A DNA stretch of 18,583 nt from Planctomycetota bacterium (GTDB lineage: Bacteria; Planctomycetota; Phycisphaerae; SM23-33; FEN-1343): contig JABMQG010000335.1 of NCBI GenBank assembly GCA_013203365.1, positions 1-18,583 of the forward strand, written 5' to 3'. The notes beneath the pieces were generated by a model. It ran no database searches. It was given only the letters and a program-made list of their open reading frames with translations, and was not told where the DNA came from. A program made the translations under genes and the position numbers. Shown here in pieces: positions 6,931-15,631 of this stretch. Numbering within the stretch: position 1 is the stretch's first letter; the number at the start of each line of letters is the position of its first letter.

Positions 6931-9480
6931 ATGAAGCCACTTAAAGTCAGATCATCTCCGCCGGCGCCGATGGTGGCGGTGGCGCTTCTGCTGGCCGGCG
7001 GTATTATTGCAGGCCGTTGGGCGGCGTTGCCGTTGGGTGTTTGGGCCGTCGTGGGCCTGGCGGGTCTTGTCTGCGGGATTGCGACGCTCAGACGGCCGGG
7101 TCTTCACTCGCTGGCCGCGTCGGCATTGGCGACGGCGGTGGTGGCAGGCGGCGCTTGTCTTGGCGCGTTGGCGTATGGAGCGGTGCCCGCCGACCACATC
7201 GCGGCCTTTGTGCCGGCCGGTGCGGCCCCGCTGGCGACCGTTACGGGACGGATCGCTACCGTGCCGCAGTTGACGATAGCCGAGGTTGCCGAGGACGTCA
7301 TTACGGCCTACGAAGCTGCGCCACAAACGCGGTTTGTCCTGGCGGCTGAGAGCGTTTCGACGCTCGGCGGCGCCGCGGCGTGCGAGGGGCTTATCGGCAC
7401 ATACATCAAAGGGTCGGCCTGGCGTTTGCGGGTGGGCCAGCGTGTCAGCATCGCCGGTCGGCTGCACCGCCCGGGCGGACCTGGCAACCCCGGCCAGTTC
7501 GACTCGCGGGTTCCGGCGCGTCAGACGGGCATGTTGATGCGGCTTTCAGCCGAGGCCGACGAGGCCGTGGAGGCACTCGGCGGCGAAGCATCCTGGTTAA
7601 AGGACCTGCTGTGGCGTTTTCGCGCAGGTGCCCGCCGACGATTGACTGCCGACACTGACTTTCGTGGCCGGCTGCTCTTGCAGGCGCTGTTGTTCGGGCG
7701 GCGGGACAGCAGGCTGGGCGGCATCAACCAGGCCATGGTCCGTGCGGGCGTGGCGCACTTATTAAGCATCAGCGGGTTGCACCTGGGTGTGCTGGTGGGT
7801 TTTGGGTATTTGATGCTGCGTGTTTGCCAGGTGGCGCCTCGTCGGTCGGCCTTTTTCGTGCTGGTTCTGCTGGGCCTGTACTTGCTGGTGGTCGAACCGC
7901 GGGCGCCCGTGCTGCGGGCGGGAATAATGGCTGGGGCTTTTTGCCTGGCTGGGATTCTCGGGCGGTGGGGCGGCTCGGCAAACCTGCTGGCGACGGCTGC
8001 GGTCATACTGTTGGCCGTCGACCCGATGGAATTGTTCCGTCCCGGTTTTCAACTGAGCTTCGGGATAGTCGCGGGCATCCTGGTTCTGTACAGGCCGGTG
8101 CGGGATTACCTGTTCGGGCGATGGATACGTCGGCGTGGGTTGATGGTTTTCCGAGGCGATCAACGGCTGAAGCGATGGGTGTGGCACAGGCTGTTCCGGA
8201 TCGTCGTCCAGACCGGGAGCGTTTCGGTCTCGGCCTATCTGGCCAGTGTGCCGTTGGTGGCGTATCACTTTGGTCTGCTTACTCCGCTGGCGTCGATAGC
8301 TACGTTGCTGCTGTTTCCGCTGTTGGCGGCGACGCTGATCGTCGGATACCTTCAGGCGGCACTGGCGCCTGTGCTGGTCAACCTGGCCGGGGCGCTGGCG
8401 CCTCTGCTTGGGACACTTGCCGACTGGCTGACCGGGTTTTCTTTGGTACTGGGCAGGTACCGGTGGCTGAGCATCGACTTGCAGCCTGTACCGATCTGGG
8501 CGGCGGCGCTGACGGCGGCGACGATCGTGGCTGTGGCCTATCGTCGCCGGCTGGGCTTGAGTAGGGCGTGGGCCTGTGCCGTGGCGCTGGGCAGCGCCGT
8601 TGTGGTGGTTGGGGCGACTCAAATGCCGGCCGGGACCGGCGGGGAGGGGCAGTTGTGCGTGCTGGACGTCCGTCACGGCTCTTGCGTGGCGCTGCGAAGC
8701 CCGACCGGGCGTACGGTCCTGTTCGACGCCGGCAGTTCGAGCATACCCGACCCTGGCAGGCAGGTGCTCATTCCGTTCCTCGGCGACAGCCGATGGACCG
8801 GTCCGACGGCGGCGTTTATCACTCACGCCAACATCGACCACTACAACGCGCTGCCGGCATTGGCGGCTGCCTTGGGCAACTCGCTGCCGCAGGCGTTCGT
8901 CAACGATGCCTTCGTAGGCTGTGCCGATGGCGATCAGCGTGTTTCGGAGCTGTTGGGGCAACTGGCATCGACGGGCACGCGTGTTTCGCGGCTTCATCGC
9001 GGCCAGCGTGTTCAGATCGACGGACAGACCGAGGTGACGGTTCTTTGGCCCCCGCCGTCGGGGACAGGCTACGGGTCGCTCGACATCAATGAGTCGTCCC
9101 TGGTCTTGCGCGTTCGGTGCGGCGGCGTTTGCGTGCTGATTCCTGGCGACATCGAGGAGCTGCCTCAACGGCTGCTGCTGGAGCTGCCGCACGAGGAACT
9201 ACGCGCGGACGTGCTGATTCTGCCTCACCACGGTTCCTACACGCCGGCCGTCGAGGAGTTCATATCAGCGGTTGACCCGAAGGTGCTGATCCGATCGAGC
9301 GGCCGTCGTCGAAGCGGCGCCGCCGAGAAGCTTCCAACCCTCCCCGTCAAGGATCGGCTTTTCACCACGGACGCGGACGGGTGCGTTACGGTGACTATGG
9401 GGCGGGGGGGATTCAAGGTCAGCGGCTATCGTGGGCGGCAGGAGGCCTGCACAGTCGGACGATTGAGTCGCGGCCTATAA
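6931..9480 (+). CDS. comEC: ComEC/Rec2 DNA-uptake channel with metallo-beta-lactamase domain
   Basis: Inner-membrane channel that carries single-stranded DNA into the cell during natural transformation. About 849 residues from ATG 6931; a GTG at 6898 is also possible. Order: hydrophobic N-terminal helices, an OB-like soluble loop (ATVTGRIATVPQ and on), the competence core with the hallmark HLLSISGLHLGVLVGF, multiple membrane segments up to about residue 550, and a C-terminal metallo-beta-lactamase-like domain. In that domain the metal motif reads THANIDHY (His632, Asn634, Asp636, His637), followed by IPGDIEELPQ and LILPHHGSYTPA. The usual GQGD at the domain start reads VRHGSC here. No pilus or comEA genes are nearby, so active competence cannot be judged. 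It ends 4 bases from the convergent gene. Confidence 0.95.
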   Translation: MKPLKVRSSPPAPMVAVALLLAGGIIAGRWAALPLGVWAVVGLAGLVCGIATLRRPGLHSLAASALATAVVAGGACLGALAYGAVPADHIAAFVPAGAAPLATVTGRIATVPQLTIAEVAEDVITAYEAAPQTRFVLAAESVSTLGGAAACEGLIGTYIKGSAWRLRVGQRVSIAGRLHRPGGPGNPGQFDSRVPARQTGMLMRLSAEADEAVEALGGEASWLKDLLWRFRAGARRRLTADTDFRGRLLLQALLFGRRDSRLGGINQAMVRAGVAHLLSISGLHLGVLVGFGYLMLRVCQVAPRRSAFFVLVLLGLYLLVVEPRAPVLRAGIMAGAFCLAGILGRWGGSANLLATAAVILLAVDPMELFRPGFQLSFGIVAGILVLYRPVRDYLFGRWIRRRGLMVFRGDQRLKRWVWHRLFRIVVQTGSVSVSAYLASVPLVAYHFGLLTPLASIATLLLFPLLAATLIVGYLQAALAPVLVNLAGALAPLLGTLADWLTGFSLVLGRYRWLSIDLQPVPIWAAALTAATIVAVAYRRRLGLSRAWACAVALGSAVVVVGATQMPAGTGGEGQLCVLDVRHGSCVALRSPTGRTVLFDAGSSSIPDPGRQVLIPFLGDSRWTGPTAAFITHANIDHYNALPALAAALGNSLPQAFVNDAFVGCADGDQRVSELLGQLASTGTRVSRLHRGQRVQIDGQTEVTVLWPPPSGTGYGSLDINESSLVLRVRCGGVCVLIPGDIEELPQRLLLELPHEELRADVLILPHHGSYTPAVEEFISAVDPKVLIRSSGRRRSGAAEKLPTLPVKDRLFTTDADGCVTVTMGRGGFKVSGYRGRQEACTVGRLSRGL

Positions 9481-9484
9481 AACT

Positions 9485-10126
9485 CTAATTATCCAATTTG
9501 AAGATACGCTTGAGCACGTCGCCGCAGGTCACATCAGCCATGGCCTCGTTGATCTGCTTATCGAGTTGATCGTAGTCGCGCACCGGCGGCGGGCCGGACA
9601 GCACCACGTCGGCCTTCGCGTCCGTCTTGACCAGGCCAAGCGATCCGTCGCCCGTGACCGTCACGATCCATCGGCCTTCGCCGAGCGAGCGGTAGACCGC
9701 GTTGCCGTAGCGGGCCGCCGGGTCGTTCCAGTCCACGTGCTCGAGCGTGTCGTCAATTACCAGGCCCTTGTTCGGGGGCGTGTGGGAATCGTACACACGG
9801 CGAATCCACAGCCGACCGTTCAGCAGCACATAGTCGCAGTAGATCTCCAGCGACGGGTCGAACGGCGTGTCGATCACGCGATCGACGCCGTCGATGGTGC
9901 GAATGGCCAGCGAGACTCGACCGTCTTTGACGATCAACTCGGTCACGGCGGTCTTGCGCACGGCCTGGTTGTACATCGACAGTAGCGACTCGTACTCACT
10001 GCTGAGCCCGGCCAGCCTGTCGCGGTAAACGTCCAGTTCCACCTTAGAAAAGGCCAAGCGATAGCCGACCCAGGCAATCACGCAGAGCAACACCGTGCCG
10101 ATCGCCATTTCTATCCATTTAAGCAT
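9485..10126 (-). CDS. Hypothetical membrane-anchored protein
   Basis: No family recognised. From ATG 10126, chosen because AAGGTG (10139-10134) sits 7 bases upstream, it is 213 residues; ATG 10132 is possible. One N-terminal membrane helix (about 5-25, TVLLCVIAWVGYRLAF) is followed by a short helix with coiled-coil character (about 28-55) and a soluble, mostly beta domain with repeated charged turns (ELIVKDGRVSLAIRTIDGVDRVIDTPFDP, SLEIYCDYVLLNGRLWIRRVYDS). The topology suggests a periplasmic domain held by an uncleaved anchor. It is the last gene of the minus-strand series after proB (about 115 bases away) and converges on comEC. Confidence 0.65.
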   Translation of the reverse strand: MLKWIEMAIGTVLLCVIAWVGYRLAFSKVELDVYRDRLAGLSSEYESLLSMYNQAVRKTAVTELIVKDGRVSLAIRTIDGVDRVIDTPFDPSLEIYCDYVLLNGRLWIRRVYDSHTPPNKGLVIDDTLEHVDWNDPAARYGNAVYRSLGEGRWIVTVTGDGSLGLVKTDAKADVVLSGPPPVRDYDQLDKQINEAMADVTCGDVLKRIFKLDN

Positions 10127-10241
10127 TGCCATACACCTTTGATCTATTAACATCTATCGACGTGTTCGATGCGATTTCGTCACCGAATCCGGCCTGCGGC
10201 GGCGCCACGCCACCGGTCTGTATCACGTCCCCGGAACACCC

Positions 10242-11357
10242 CTACAACAGGGTCATGTTGTTGCGGTGGACCACCTCGTCGTAGGGTTTTTCGCCGATGG
10301 CCTTTGCGATTTGGCCGGTTTTCAGGCCCTTGATGGCGTTTGTCTGCTGGGCGGAGTAGTTGGTCAGGCCGCGGGCGAGCTGGCGGTCGGCGCGATCGAC
10401 GACGGCGATGGTGTCACCTTTTTGAAAGTTTCCTTCCACGCCCACCACGCCGCTCGGCAGCAGGCTGCTGCCTTTATCGAGCAGGGCCTTGGCGGCGCCG
10501 TCGTCGACGATTATCCGTCCGGCGATGCGTGATGCGTGGCCTATCCACCGACGGCGGGCGGTCATCTTGCCGGGCGAGGGTATGCACAGCGTGCCGAGTT
10601 TTTCCCCGCCCAACAACCTGGGCAGGATGCGGCCCACACGTGCGTTGGCGATGATGGCCACTTCTCCCGCGGAGGTAACCAGATGTGCAGCGGCCAGCTT
10701 TGCCGCTATCCCGCCGGAGCCCAGTCGGCTGGGTCCGGATTCTGGCAACCGGGCCGCGAAGGCCTCGGGATCGTCGATCACGTCCACCACCTTCCCGCCG
10801 ACCAGAACACCGTCCACGTTGCTGAGCAGCACGAGCAGGTCGGCGCGGAGCATGTTGGTTACGTGGGCGGCGATGATGTCGTTGTCGCCGAAGCGAAGCT
10901 CGTCCACGGCCACCGAGTCGTTCTCGTTGAGGATGGGAACGGCGCGGAGTTCCTGCAAGGCGGCGATCGTATTGCGAATGTTGAGGTATTGGCTGCGGGT
11001 CTCGAAATCGGCCCTGGTGACGAGTATTTGCGCCACTGTTATACCGAATGAGTTGAACGCGTCGTAGAAGTGCCGCATCAATTGCCCTTGCCCGACGGCG
11101 GCGGTGGCCTGGAGCATGGGCAGCGTCTTTGGCCGGGCCGTCAGGTCGAGCTCGGCCATGCCCGCGCCGACCGCCCCGCTGGAGACTATGGTAACGCCCA
11201 GGCCGTTGCGGACCATTTCGGCTACTTGCGCTGCCAGCTCGCCCAGGAAGGCCACGTCAAGCCGGCCCTGCTTGTCGGTCAGCGCGCCTGTGCCGATCTT
11301 AACCACCAGCCGTCGTGCTCGGCTGACGACGTTTTGTCTGAACTGTGTGCTCGACAC
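10242..11357 (-). CDS. proB: Glutamate 5-kinase with C-terminal PUA domain
   Basis: Phosphorylates glutamate to glutamyl 5-phosphate, the first and feedback-controlled step of proline synthesis; cytosolic. The amino acid kinase domain shows VVKIGTGAL (18-25), VSSGAVGAGM, ILNENDSVAVDELRFGDND and GSGGIAAKLAAAH. The PUA domain (last 80 or so residues) ends in EKPYDEVVHRNN, the usual ProB tail. The GTG at 11357 is preferred because AGAGGG lies 5-6 bases upstream; the GTG at 11375 has poor spacing. The length of about 371 residues is normal. proA is not adjacent. A hairpin with a short T-run lies just upstream, so expression may be partly separate from waaA. Confidence 0.96.
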   Translation of the reverse strand: MSSTQFRQNVVSRARRLVVKIGTGALTDKQGRLDVAFLGELAAQVAEMVRNGLGVTIVSSGAVGAGMAELDLTARPKTLPMLQATAAVGQGQLMRHFYDAFNSFGITVAQILVTRADFETRSQYLNIRNTIAALQELRAVPILNENDSVAVDELRFGDNDIIAAHVTNMLRADLLVLLSNVDGVLVGGKVVDVIDDPEAFAARLPESGPSRLGSGGIAAKLAAAHLVTSAGEVAIIANARVGRILPRLLGGEKLGTLCIPSPGKMTARRRWIGHASRIAGRIIVDDGAAKALLDKGSSLLPSGVVGVEGNFQKGDTIAVVDRADRQLARGLTNYSAQQTNAIKGLKTGQIAKAIGEKPYDEVVHRNNMTLL

Positions 11358-11386
11358 GCCTGCCCTCTCTTGCACTTGCCCTTGCT

Positions 11387-11419
11387 AAAAAGCCCGCAGC
11401 CGATTTTCCACGAATCGGC
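11387..11419 (-). terminator. Possible intergenic terminator/attenuator between waaA and proB
   Basis: On the minus strand a perfect 7-bp stem GCCGATT/AATCGGC (11419-11413 with 11405-11399, 7-base loop) is followed, after seven other bases, by TTTTT (11391-11387). The offset of the T-run weakens it as a classical terminator. It lies about 30 bases before the preferred proB start. Confidence 0.35.
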
Positions 11420-11438
11420 AGCGAAGCGGACCTTTGCC

Positions 11439-11474
11439 GGCCGGGTGGCCTTTGAAGGCCGGGTGGCCTTTGAA
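11439..11474. repeat. Perfect tandem 18-bp duplication
   Basis: The unit GGCCGGGTGGCCTTTGAA occurs twice in direct succession (11439-11456, 11457-11474), with a degenerate partial copy CCTTTGCC before it. Each unit contains GGCC-GGGT-GGCC; across the junction AAGGCC-GGGT-GGCCTT (11455-11470) makes a 6-bp stem with a 4-base loop. It lies immediately beyond the waaA stop codon, in the waaA-proB gap. Confidence 0.85.
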
Positions 11475-11478
11475 AAGC

Positions 11479-12822
11479 CTACGCTATTATCTTCGTTGCG
11501 ATGTTGCCTGGGCGTTCGGCTGGTTTGCGTCCGAGCACACCGCAGATGATCTCAACGTTACGCCTGGTGGCGCCCTGCTGTGAGCGAACGAACTGCCGGG
11601 CCATTCGGCCAAGTTCAGCGGCGGCGGCGGGGTCGGCGAGCCATTGGGCCAGGACCTGCCCCAATTCCACCACGTCGGCGACCTGGCGGGCCACGCTCGC
11701 CTCGACCAGCCCCCGGGCCTGCGGGAAGTTGAACACGTGCGGGCCGAACGCCACAGGGATGCCCAGTGCGACGGCTTCTATCATGTCGCTGCCGCCCATC
11801 GGCACGAGCGATCGGCCAACGAAGGCCGCGGCTGCCAGGCTGTAGAACTTCCGCAAATCGCCCATCGTATCGCCCAGCACGACAGCCGATGCCGGCATTT
11901 GACCGGCCGTCCCGTCGGGGCATTGACTGCGGCGAACGACGCCGAAACCGCAGCGGGCGATGATATCGGCGACCTCGTCGAAACGCTCGGGCTTTCGGGG
12001 GATGATGGCCAGCCTGGTGCTCTTGTCAAAGGCGCCGCTGGCGGTCAAATTCGCGAACATCTCCAGGAGCAACTGCTCTTCGCCGGGGCCTGTGCCGCCA
12101 GCGACGATGAGCCGATCCGTCGGACCTAGACCGAGTGCCTTAGCCATCTCTTCTGCGCCGGCGGCGCCGTCGGCTGCCTCCGCGGTGTCGAACTTCATCG
12201 TGCCGGTAACGTGCACCTTTTCAGCAGCGGCGCCAAGGTCGATGAACCGGTCGGCGTACCGCTGATCTTGTACCGCCAGTGCGGTCAGGCCGTTGAAGAG
12301 GCGTTTGGTAAGGCACCTGAAGCGCTTATAACGGGGATATCCCCTGTTTTCGCTCATTCGCCCGTTGACGAGAACGACGGGCACCTTTCGCCTGCCGGCC
12401 AATGCGATCAGATTCGGCCAGATCTCCCCTTCCATCAGAACCACCATGTTCGGGCGAATGCGGTTCACCGCCCTGCGCATGGCCCATGAGAAATCAAGCG
12501 GGAAACGGAAGGCCACTCGCTTGGGCGAAAAGAGCTTCACCGCCTGGGCCATACCCGTGTCCGTGGTGGAGGAAATGACGATCTGGTGGTCGGGCAACTG
12601 GCCGGCGAGTTCGTCGACCAGCGTGCGAATGGCGTTGATTTCACCCAGACTGACCGCGTGGACCCAGATAACAGGCTGTGTGCCGTAATGGCACGGTGCC
12701 TTTCCCAGCCGTTGTCGCAGGTCGCGGCGGTATCGCCCGTGGCGGATCATTCGATAAAGCCAGATCGGGCTTATCGCCACCAGGGCCAACAGGTACACAA
12801 GGTCGATCAGTAATGCGGTCAT
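11479..12822 (-). CDS. waaA: 3-deoxy-D-manno-octulosonic acid (Kdo) transferase
   Basis: Transfers Kdo from CMP-Kdo to lipid A precursor at the inner membrane, the first step of the LPS core. The 447 residues open with a membrane anchor (about 3-25), then the glycosyltransferase fold: IWVHAVSLGEINA with the conserved catalytic Glu61, ISSTTDTGM, FRFPLDFSWAMRR, VVLMEGEIWPNL (a WaaA signature), VNGRMSE, and the donor-side MGGSDMIEAVALGIPVAFGPHVFNF. The C-terminal tail is unremarkable. A good sigma-70-like promoter ends 9 bases before the ATG, with no room for a Shine-Dalgarno. It sits 70 bases after rmuC on the same strand. Its presence is direct support for an LPS-bearing outer membrane in this organism. 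Confidence 0.97.
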   Translation of the reverse strand: MTALLIDLVYLLALVAISPIWLYRMIRHGRYRRDLRQRLGKAPCHYGTQPVIWVHAVSLGEINAIRTLVDELAGQLPDHQIVISSTTDTGMAQAVKLFSPKRVAFRFPLDFSWAMRRAVNRIRPNMVVLMEGEIWPNLIALAGRRKVPVVLVNGRMSENRGYPRYKRFRCLTKRLFNGLTALAVQDQRYADRFIDLGAAAEKVHVTGTMKFDTAEAADGAAGAEEMAKALGLGPTDRLIVAGGTGPGEEQLLLEMFANLTASGAFDKSTRLAIIPRKPERFDEVADIIARCGFGVVRRSQCPDGTAGQMPASAVVLGDTMGDLRKFYSLAAAAFVGRSLVPMGGSDMIEAVALGIPVAFGPHVFNFPQARGLVEASVARQVADVVELGQVLAQWLADPAAAAELGRMARQFVRSQQGATRRNVEIICGVLGRKPAERPGNIATKIIA

Positions 12823-12831
12823 GGAAAGTCA

Positions 12832-12860
12832 AGTATGCTTACAGTTGGCCGCAAAGTCAA
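12832..12860 (-). promoter_or_regulatory. Candidate waaA promoter (leaderless layout)
   Basis: On the minus strand, TTGACT (12860-12855) and CATACT (12837-12832) are separated by exactly 17 bases: 5 of 6 and 4 of 6 matches. Only nine bases separate the -10 from the ATG at 12822, so the transcript would start at or within about three bases of the start codon. No Shine-Dalgarno is present. Confidence 0.55.
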
Positions 12861-12892
12861 TTCAGCCTGGCCGGGTGTTCTGTAGAAAAGGA

Positions 12893-14059
12893 TCAGGTGT
12901 TTTCGATGTCGATCGGTGGGTGCTCTTCAGGCTGCCCGTTCGCCTCGTCGCTGTTTCCGCGGAGCTGCTCGAGTTTATTCAGCGGGCGTTCAAGCGCGGT
13001 GGCCCTGGTGGTTATGAGGGTTTGGTACTGTTTGACGGCCCGATCCAACTGGTCGCCCAGCTTGTCCATTTCGCGTTTAAAGTTGGCCCATTGCCTGGTG
13101 AAGTCGCCTATTTGGACCAGTGCGTCGCCCACCTGGCGGGCGAGATTGGCCGCCTCGGCTGCCTGCCGCGCTATGGCCAGCACGGCCAGCAGGCTCAGCG
13201 GTCCAACGAACAACACCCTTCGCTGCATGGCCTCTGCGAGCAGTGTGTGGTCGAGTTCCTGGATGAAGGCGAAGACCTGCTCGTTGGGGATGAACATCAG
13301 CGCGAAGTCGGCCGTCCCCGTGGCCGGGTCGATGTATGCCTTGCTGGCGATGGAGCGCACCTGGCCGCGAACGTCGCCGACGAAGTCCTGCATCGCCTTT
13401 TCCCGCCGGCCGGGTGCGTCGGCGTCAAGGCACTTGAGGTAGTTGTCCAGCGGGAACTTCACGTCCATGTTCAGCGTCACGCCGTTTGGCAGGCGGAAGG
13501 TGAAGTCCGGCCGACGGCCGGTGTCGGCGATGGTCTGCTGCTTGGTGTAGTTCACCCCTTCTATCATGCCGGCCATTTGGAGTATGTCGTCGGCCATTCG
13601 CTCGCCCCACTGCCCGCGTTTCTGCGGGTGGGCCAGTGCGGCGCGAAGCTCGTCGGTGGTCTGCCGCAGTTGCGAGACCTGGGCGAGCGCCTCGGTGAGT
13701 CGTTGGCCTAGTTGCCCGTAGTCTTGTTTTCGGGTCGCTTCCAGTTTTCCCGTCAGTTCCCGGAGCATTTCCAACCGTTCGGTCACCTGCTGGATGGACT
13801 TGTCGATGAGCTGTTTTCGCGACTCCAACTCGGCTGCGCCTGCGGTGGTTTGGACGGACAGCGACTGGCGGGCGAGTGTGAGGAACTGTTCGTTGTTGGC
13901 CGACAGTGCATCTGCCGCCAGAGAGGCGAATGCGTCGCGGAAGCCCTGTTCAGCATTCTGCGCGGCCCGGCTGTTCGAGCGGGAGCGAAAGTAGCCGACC
14001 GCCAGAGCGATCAGGACGCCGACAACCAAGCCGCAGATGAATCCCAGCATCAATTCCAT
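12893..14059 (-). CDS. rmuC: DNA recombination protein RmuC
   Basis: RmuC-family protein, linked in E. coli to limiting inversions between short inverted repeats; thought to be a membrane-tethered nuclease-like protein. From ATG 14059 (GGGG upstream; GTG 14065 is possible) it is about 388 residues. One membrane helix spans about 5-25, a long coiled-coil region about 40-140, then the PD-(D/E)XK-like core with RGQWGERMADDILQ, PDFTFRLPNG and the family motif DVKFPLDNY, and later FMFIPNE-like ALMFIPNEQVF. The C-terminal tail is acidic and Pro-rich. It may be first in the rmuC-waaA-proB series. Divergent from the M20 peptidase. Confidence 0.95.
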   Translation of the reverse strand: MELMLGFICGLVVGVLIALAVGYFRSRSNSRAAQNAEQGFRDAFASLAADALSANNEQFLTLARQSLSVQTTAGAAELESRKQLIDKSIQQVTERLEMLRELTGKLEATRKQDYGQLGQRLTEALAQVSQLRQTTDELRAALAHPQKRGQWGERMADDILQMAGMIEGVNYTKQQTIADTGRRPDFTFRLPNGVTLNMDVKFPLDNYLKCLDADAPGRREKAMQDFVGDVRGQVRSIASKAYIDPATGTADFALMFIPNEQVFAFIQELDHTLLAEAMQRRVLFVGPLSLLAVLAIARQAAEAANLARQVGDALVQIGDFTRQWANFKREMDKLGDQLDRAVKQYQTLITTRATALERPLNKLEQLRGNSDEANGQPEEHPPIDIENT

Positions 14060-14197
14060 GGGCACCCCATGAGTCCTTTCGATCTTACGGGGAAGATTCT
14101 ATCAGCCGTCCCGTGGAAAAGATATACTCCGAGCGTTCATCGACTTCCAGCACCTGCCGGCTAATTGTGGCTGCATGCAATAGACAGGAACGAGTCC

Positions 14198-15577
14198 ATG
14201 CTTGATCCAGCCGTTCTATCGTACATTGACTCCTACCGCCCCAGGCATTTGGCGCAGTTGAAGGAGTTCTTGAGATTCCCCAGCATATCGGCCCAGCCGG
14301 ACCATCACGACGACTGCCTGGCGTGTGCCAATTGGCTGATGGAGCGGTTGCAGGCGTTGGGCCTGCGCGCCGAGTGCGATCTAACGCTGACCAAGCCTCT
14401 GGTGTTGGCCGAGAGCCCCCAGCAGGCAGGGCGGGCGACGTTGCTGATATACGGCCACTACGACGTCCAGCCGCCTGAGCCGTTGGACCTTTGGTCCAGC
14501 CCGCCCTTTGAGCCGACCGAACGCGATGGCGACCTCATCGCCCGCGGCGCCAGCGACGACAAGGGCCCGTTGCTCTCCTGGCTGAACGCGGCAGAGGCGA
14601 TGCGGGCGGTGGCCGGTGATTTTCCGGTGAACTTGAAGTTCCTTATAGAGGGCTCAGAAGAGATCGGCTCGCCCAAGGTCGGCGTTTTCGTGGCCAACAA
14701 CGTCGATCGTCTACGTTGCGATTGTATTGCCATCAGCGACTCGTCCTTTTTCGCCGACGGCGTACCCAGCATTACATACGGCCTTCGCGGCCTGCTGTAC
14801 GTAGAGCTAACGCTCACCGGCCCCAACCGCGACGTGCACAGCGGCCAATACGGCGGGGCGATCGTCAACCCGCTGAACGCCCTGGCTGGTCTCATCGCCG
14901 GCCTGCACGACGAAGATGGCCGGGTGACGCTGCCGGGCTTTTATGACGACGTACTGCCCCCGAGCGACCGCGAAAACCAGGCGTGGAGGGCACTTGGCCG
15001 TGAGGATCAGGAAAGGCGGATCCTGGCCGACCTTGGCGTGGCCGACCTGGCGGGTGAGAGTGGGTATAGCACGCTCGAACGGCTGTGGGCGCGTCCGGCG
15101 TTGGATTGCAACGGTCTGTGGGGCGGGTACATGGGCGAAGGGCCCAAGACGGTCATTCCGTCATTCGCCAAGGCCAAGCTGTCGGCCCGGCTGGTGTGCA
15201 ACCAGGATGCCGGGAAGACATTGGCCGGCCTGCGGGCTTACTTTCAGACGAACTGCCCCCGCGGCGCACGGGTGGAGCTGACGGCGCACAGCACAGTGAA
15301 CCCCTGGCTGATGCCTATCGATTCGCCTGCACTTGCCCTGGCCGTTTCGGCGATGGAAGAGGCATTCGGCCGGTCGTGCGTTCTGGTTCGCGGAGGCGCG
15401 AGTGTTCCGGTGACCAGGATGTTTCACGATCATCTCGGCGTCGATCCACTGATGATGGGCTATGCCTTGCCGGACGACAGGGTTCACAGTCCGAACGAGA
15501 AATTCCGGATAGACCATTTCCACCGTGGTATAGTGGCTGGCGCTGCGTTGATGAGCAACTTGGCACAGCAGCGATAA
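14198..15577 (+). CDS. M20 family dipeptidase/metallopeptidase
   Basis: Cytosolic zinc peptidase of about 459 residues, in the M20 dipeptidase group (carnosinase/CNDP-like), likely cutting dipeptides or short peptides. ATG 14198 has AGGAA seven bases upstream, preferred over the TTG at 14165. All five metal ligands are visible: His87 in YGHYDVQP, bridging Asp120 in GASDDKGP, Glu155 in GSEEIGSP (with catalytic Glu154), Asp181 in AISDSSFF, and His430 in DDRVHSPNE. The dimerisation (lid) domain lies between about 195 and 320, opening with GPNRDVHSGQYGG. A TATACT at 14123-14128 could be a -10, but no -35 matches it. The exact substrate cannot be read from sequence. Confidence 0.92.
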   Translation: MLDPAVLSYIDSYRPRHLAQLKEFLRFPSISAQPDHHDDCLACANWLMERLQALGLRAECDLTLTKPLVLAESPQQAGRATLLIYGHYDVQPPEPLDLWSSPPFEPTERDGDLIARGASDDKGPLLSWLNAAEAMRAVAGDFPVNLKFLIEGSEEIGSPKVGVFVANNVDRLRCDCIAISDSSFFADGVPSITYGLRGLLYVELTLTGPNRDVHSGQYGGAIVNPLNALAGLIAGLHDEDGRVTLPGFYDDVLPPSDRENQAWRALGREDQERRILADLGVADLAGESGYSTLERLWARPALDCNGLWGGYMGEGPKTVIPSFAKAKLSARLVCNQDAGKTLAGLRAYFQTNCPRGARVELTAHSTVNPWLMPIDSPALALAVSAMEEAFGRSCVLVRGGASVPVTRMFHDHLGVDPLMMGYALPDDRVHSPNEKFRIDHFHRGIVAGAALMSNLAQQR

Positions 15578-15631
15578 GCGGGTCCCGTCAGGGCCTGTAG
15601 CGCTTGCCTGCGGCAGTTCGGGCTTGGCCCA

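Noticed and set aside
7762..9192. Long minus-strand open frame (476 codons) opposite comEC
   Set aside because: Its translation is Arg/Gln/Pro-rich without any domain, as expected for the antisense of a GC-rich gene, and comEC motifs occupy the other strand.
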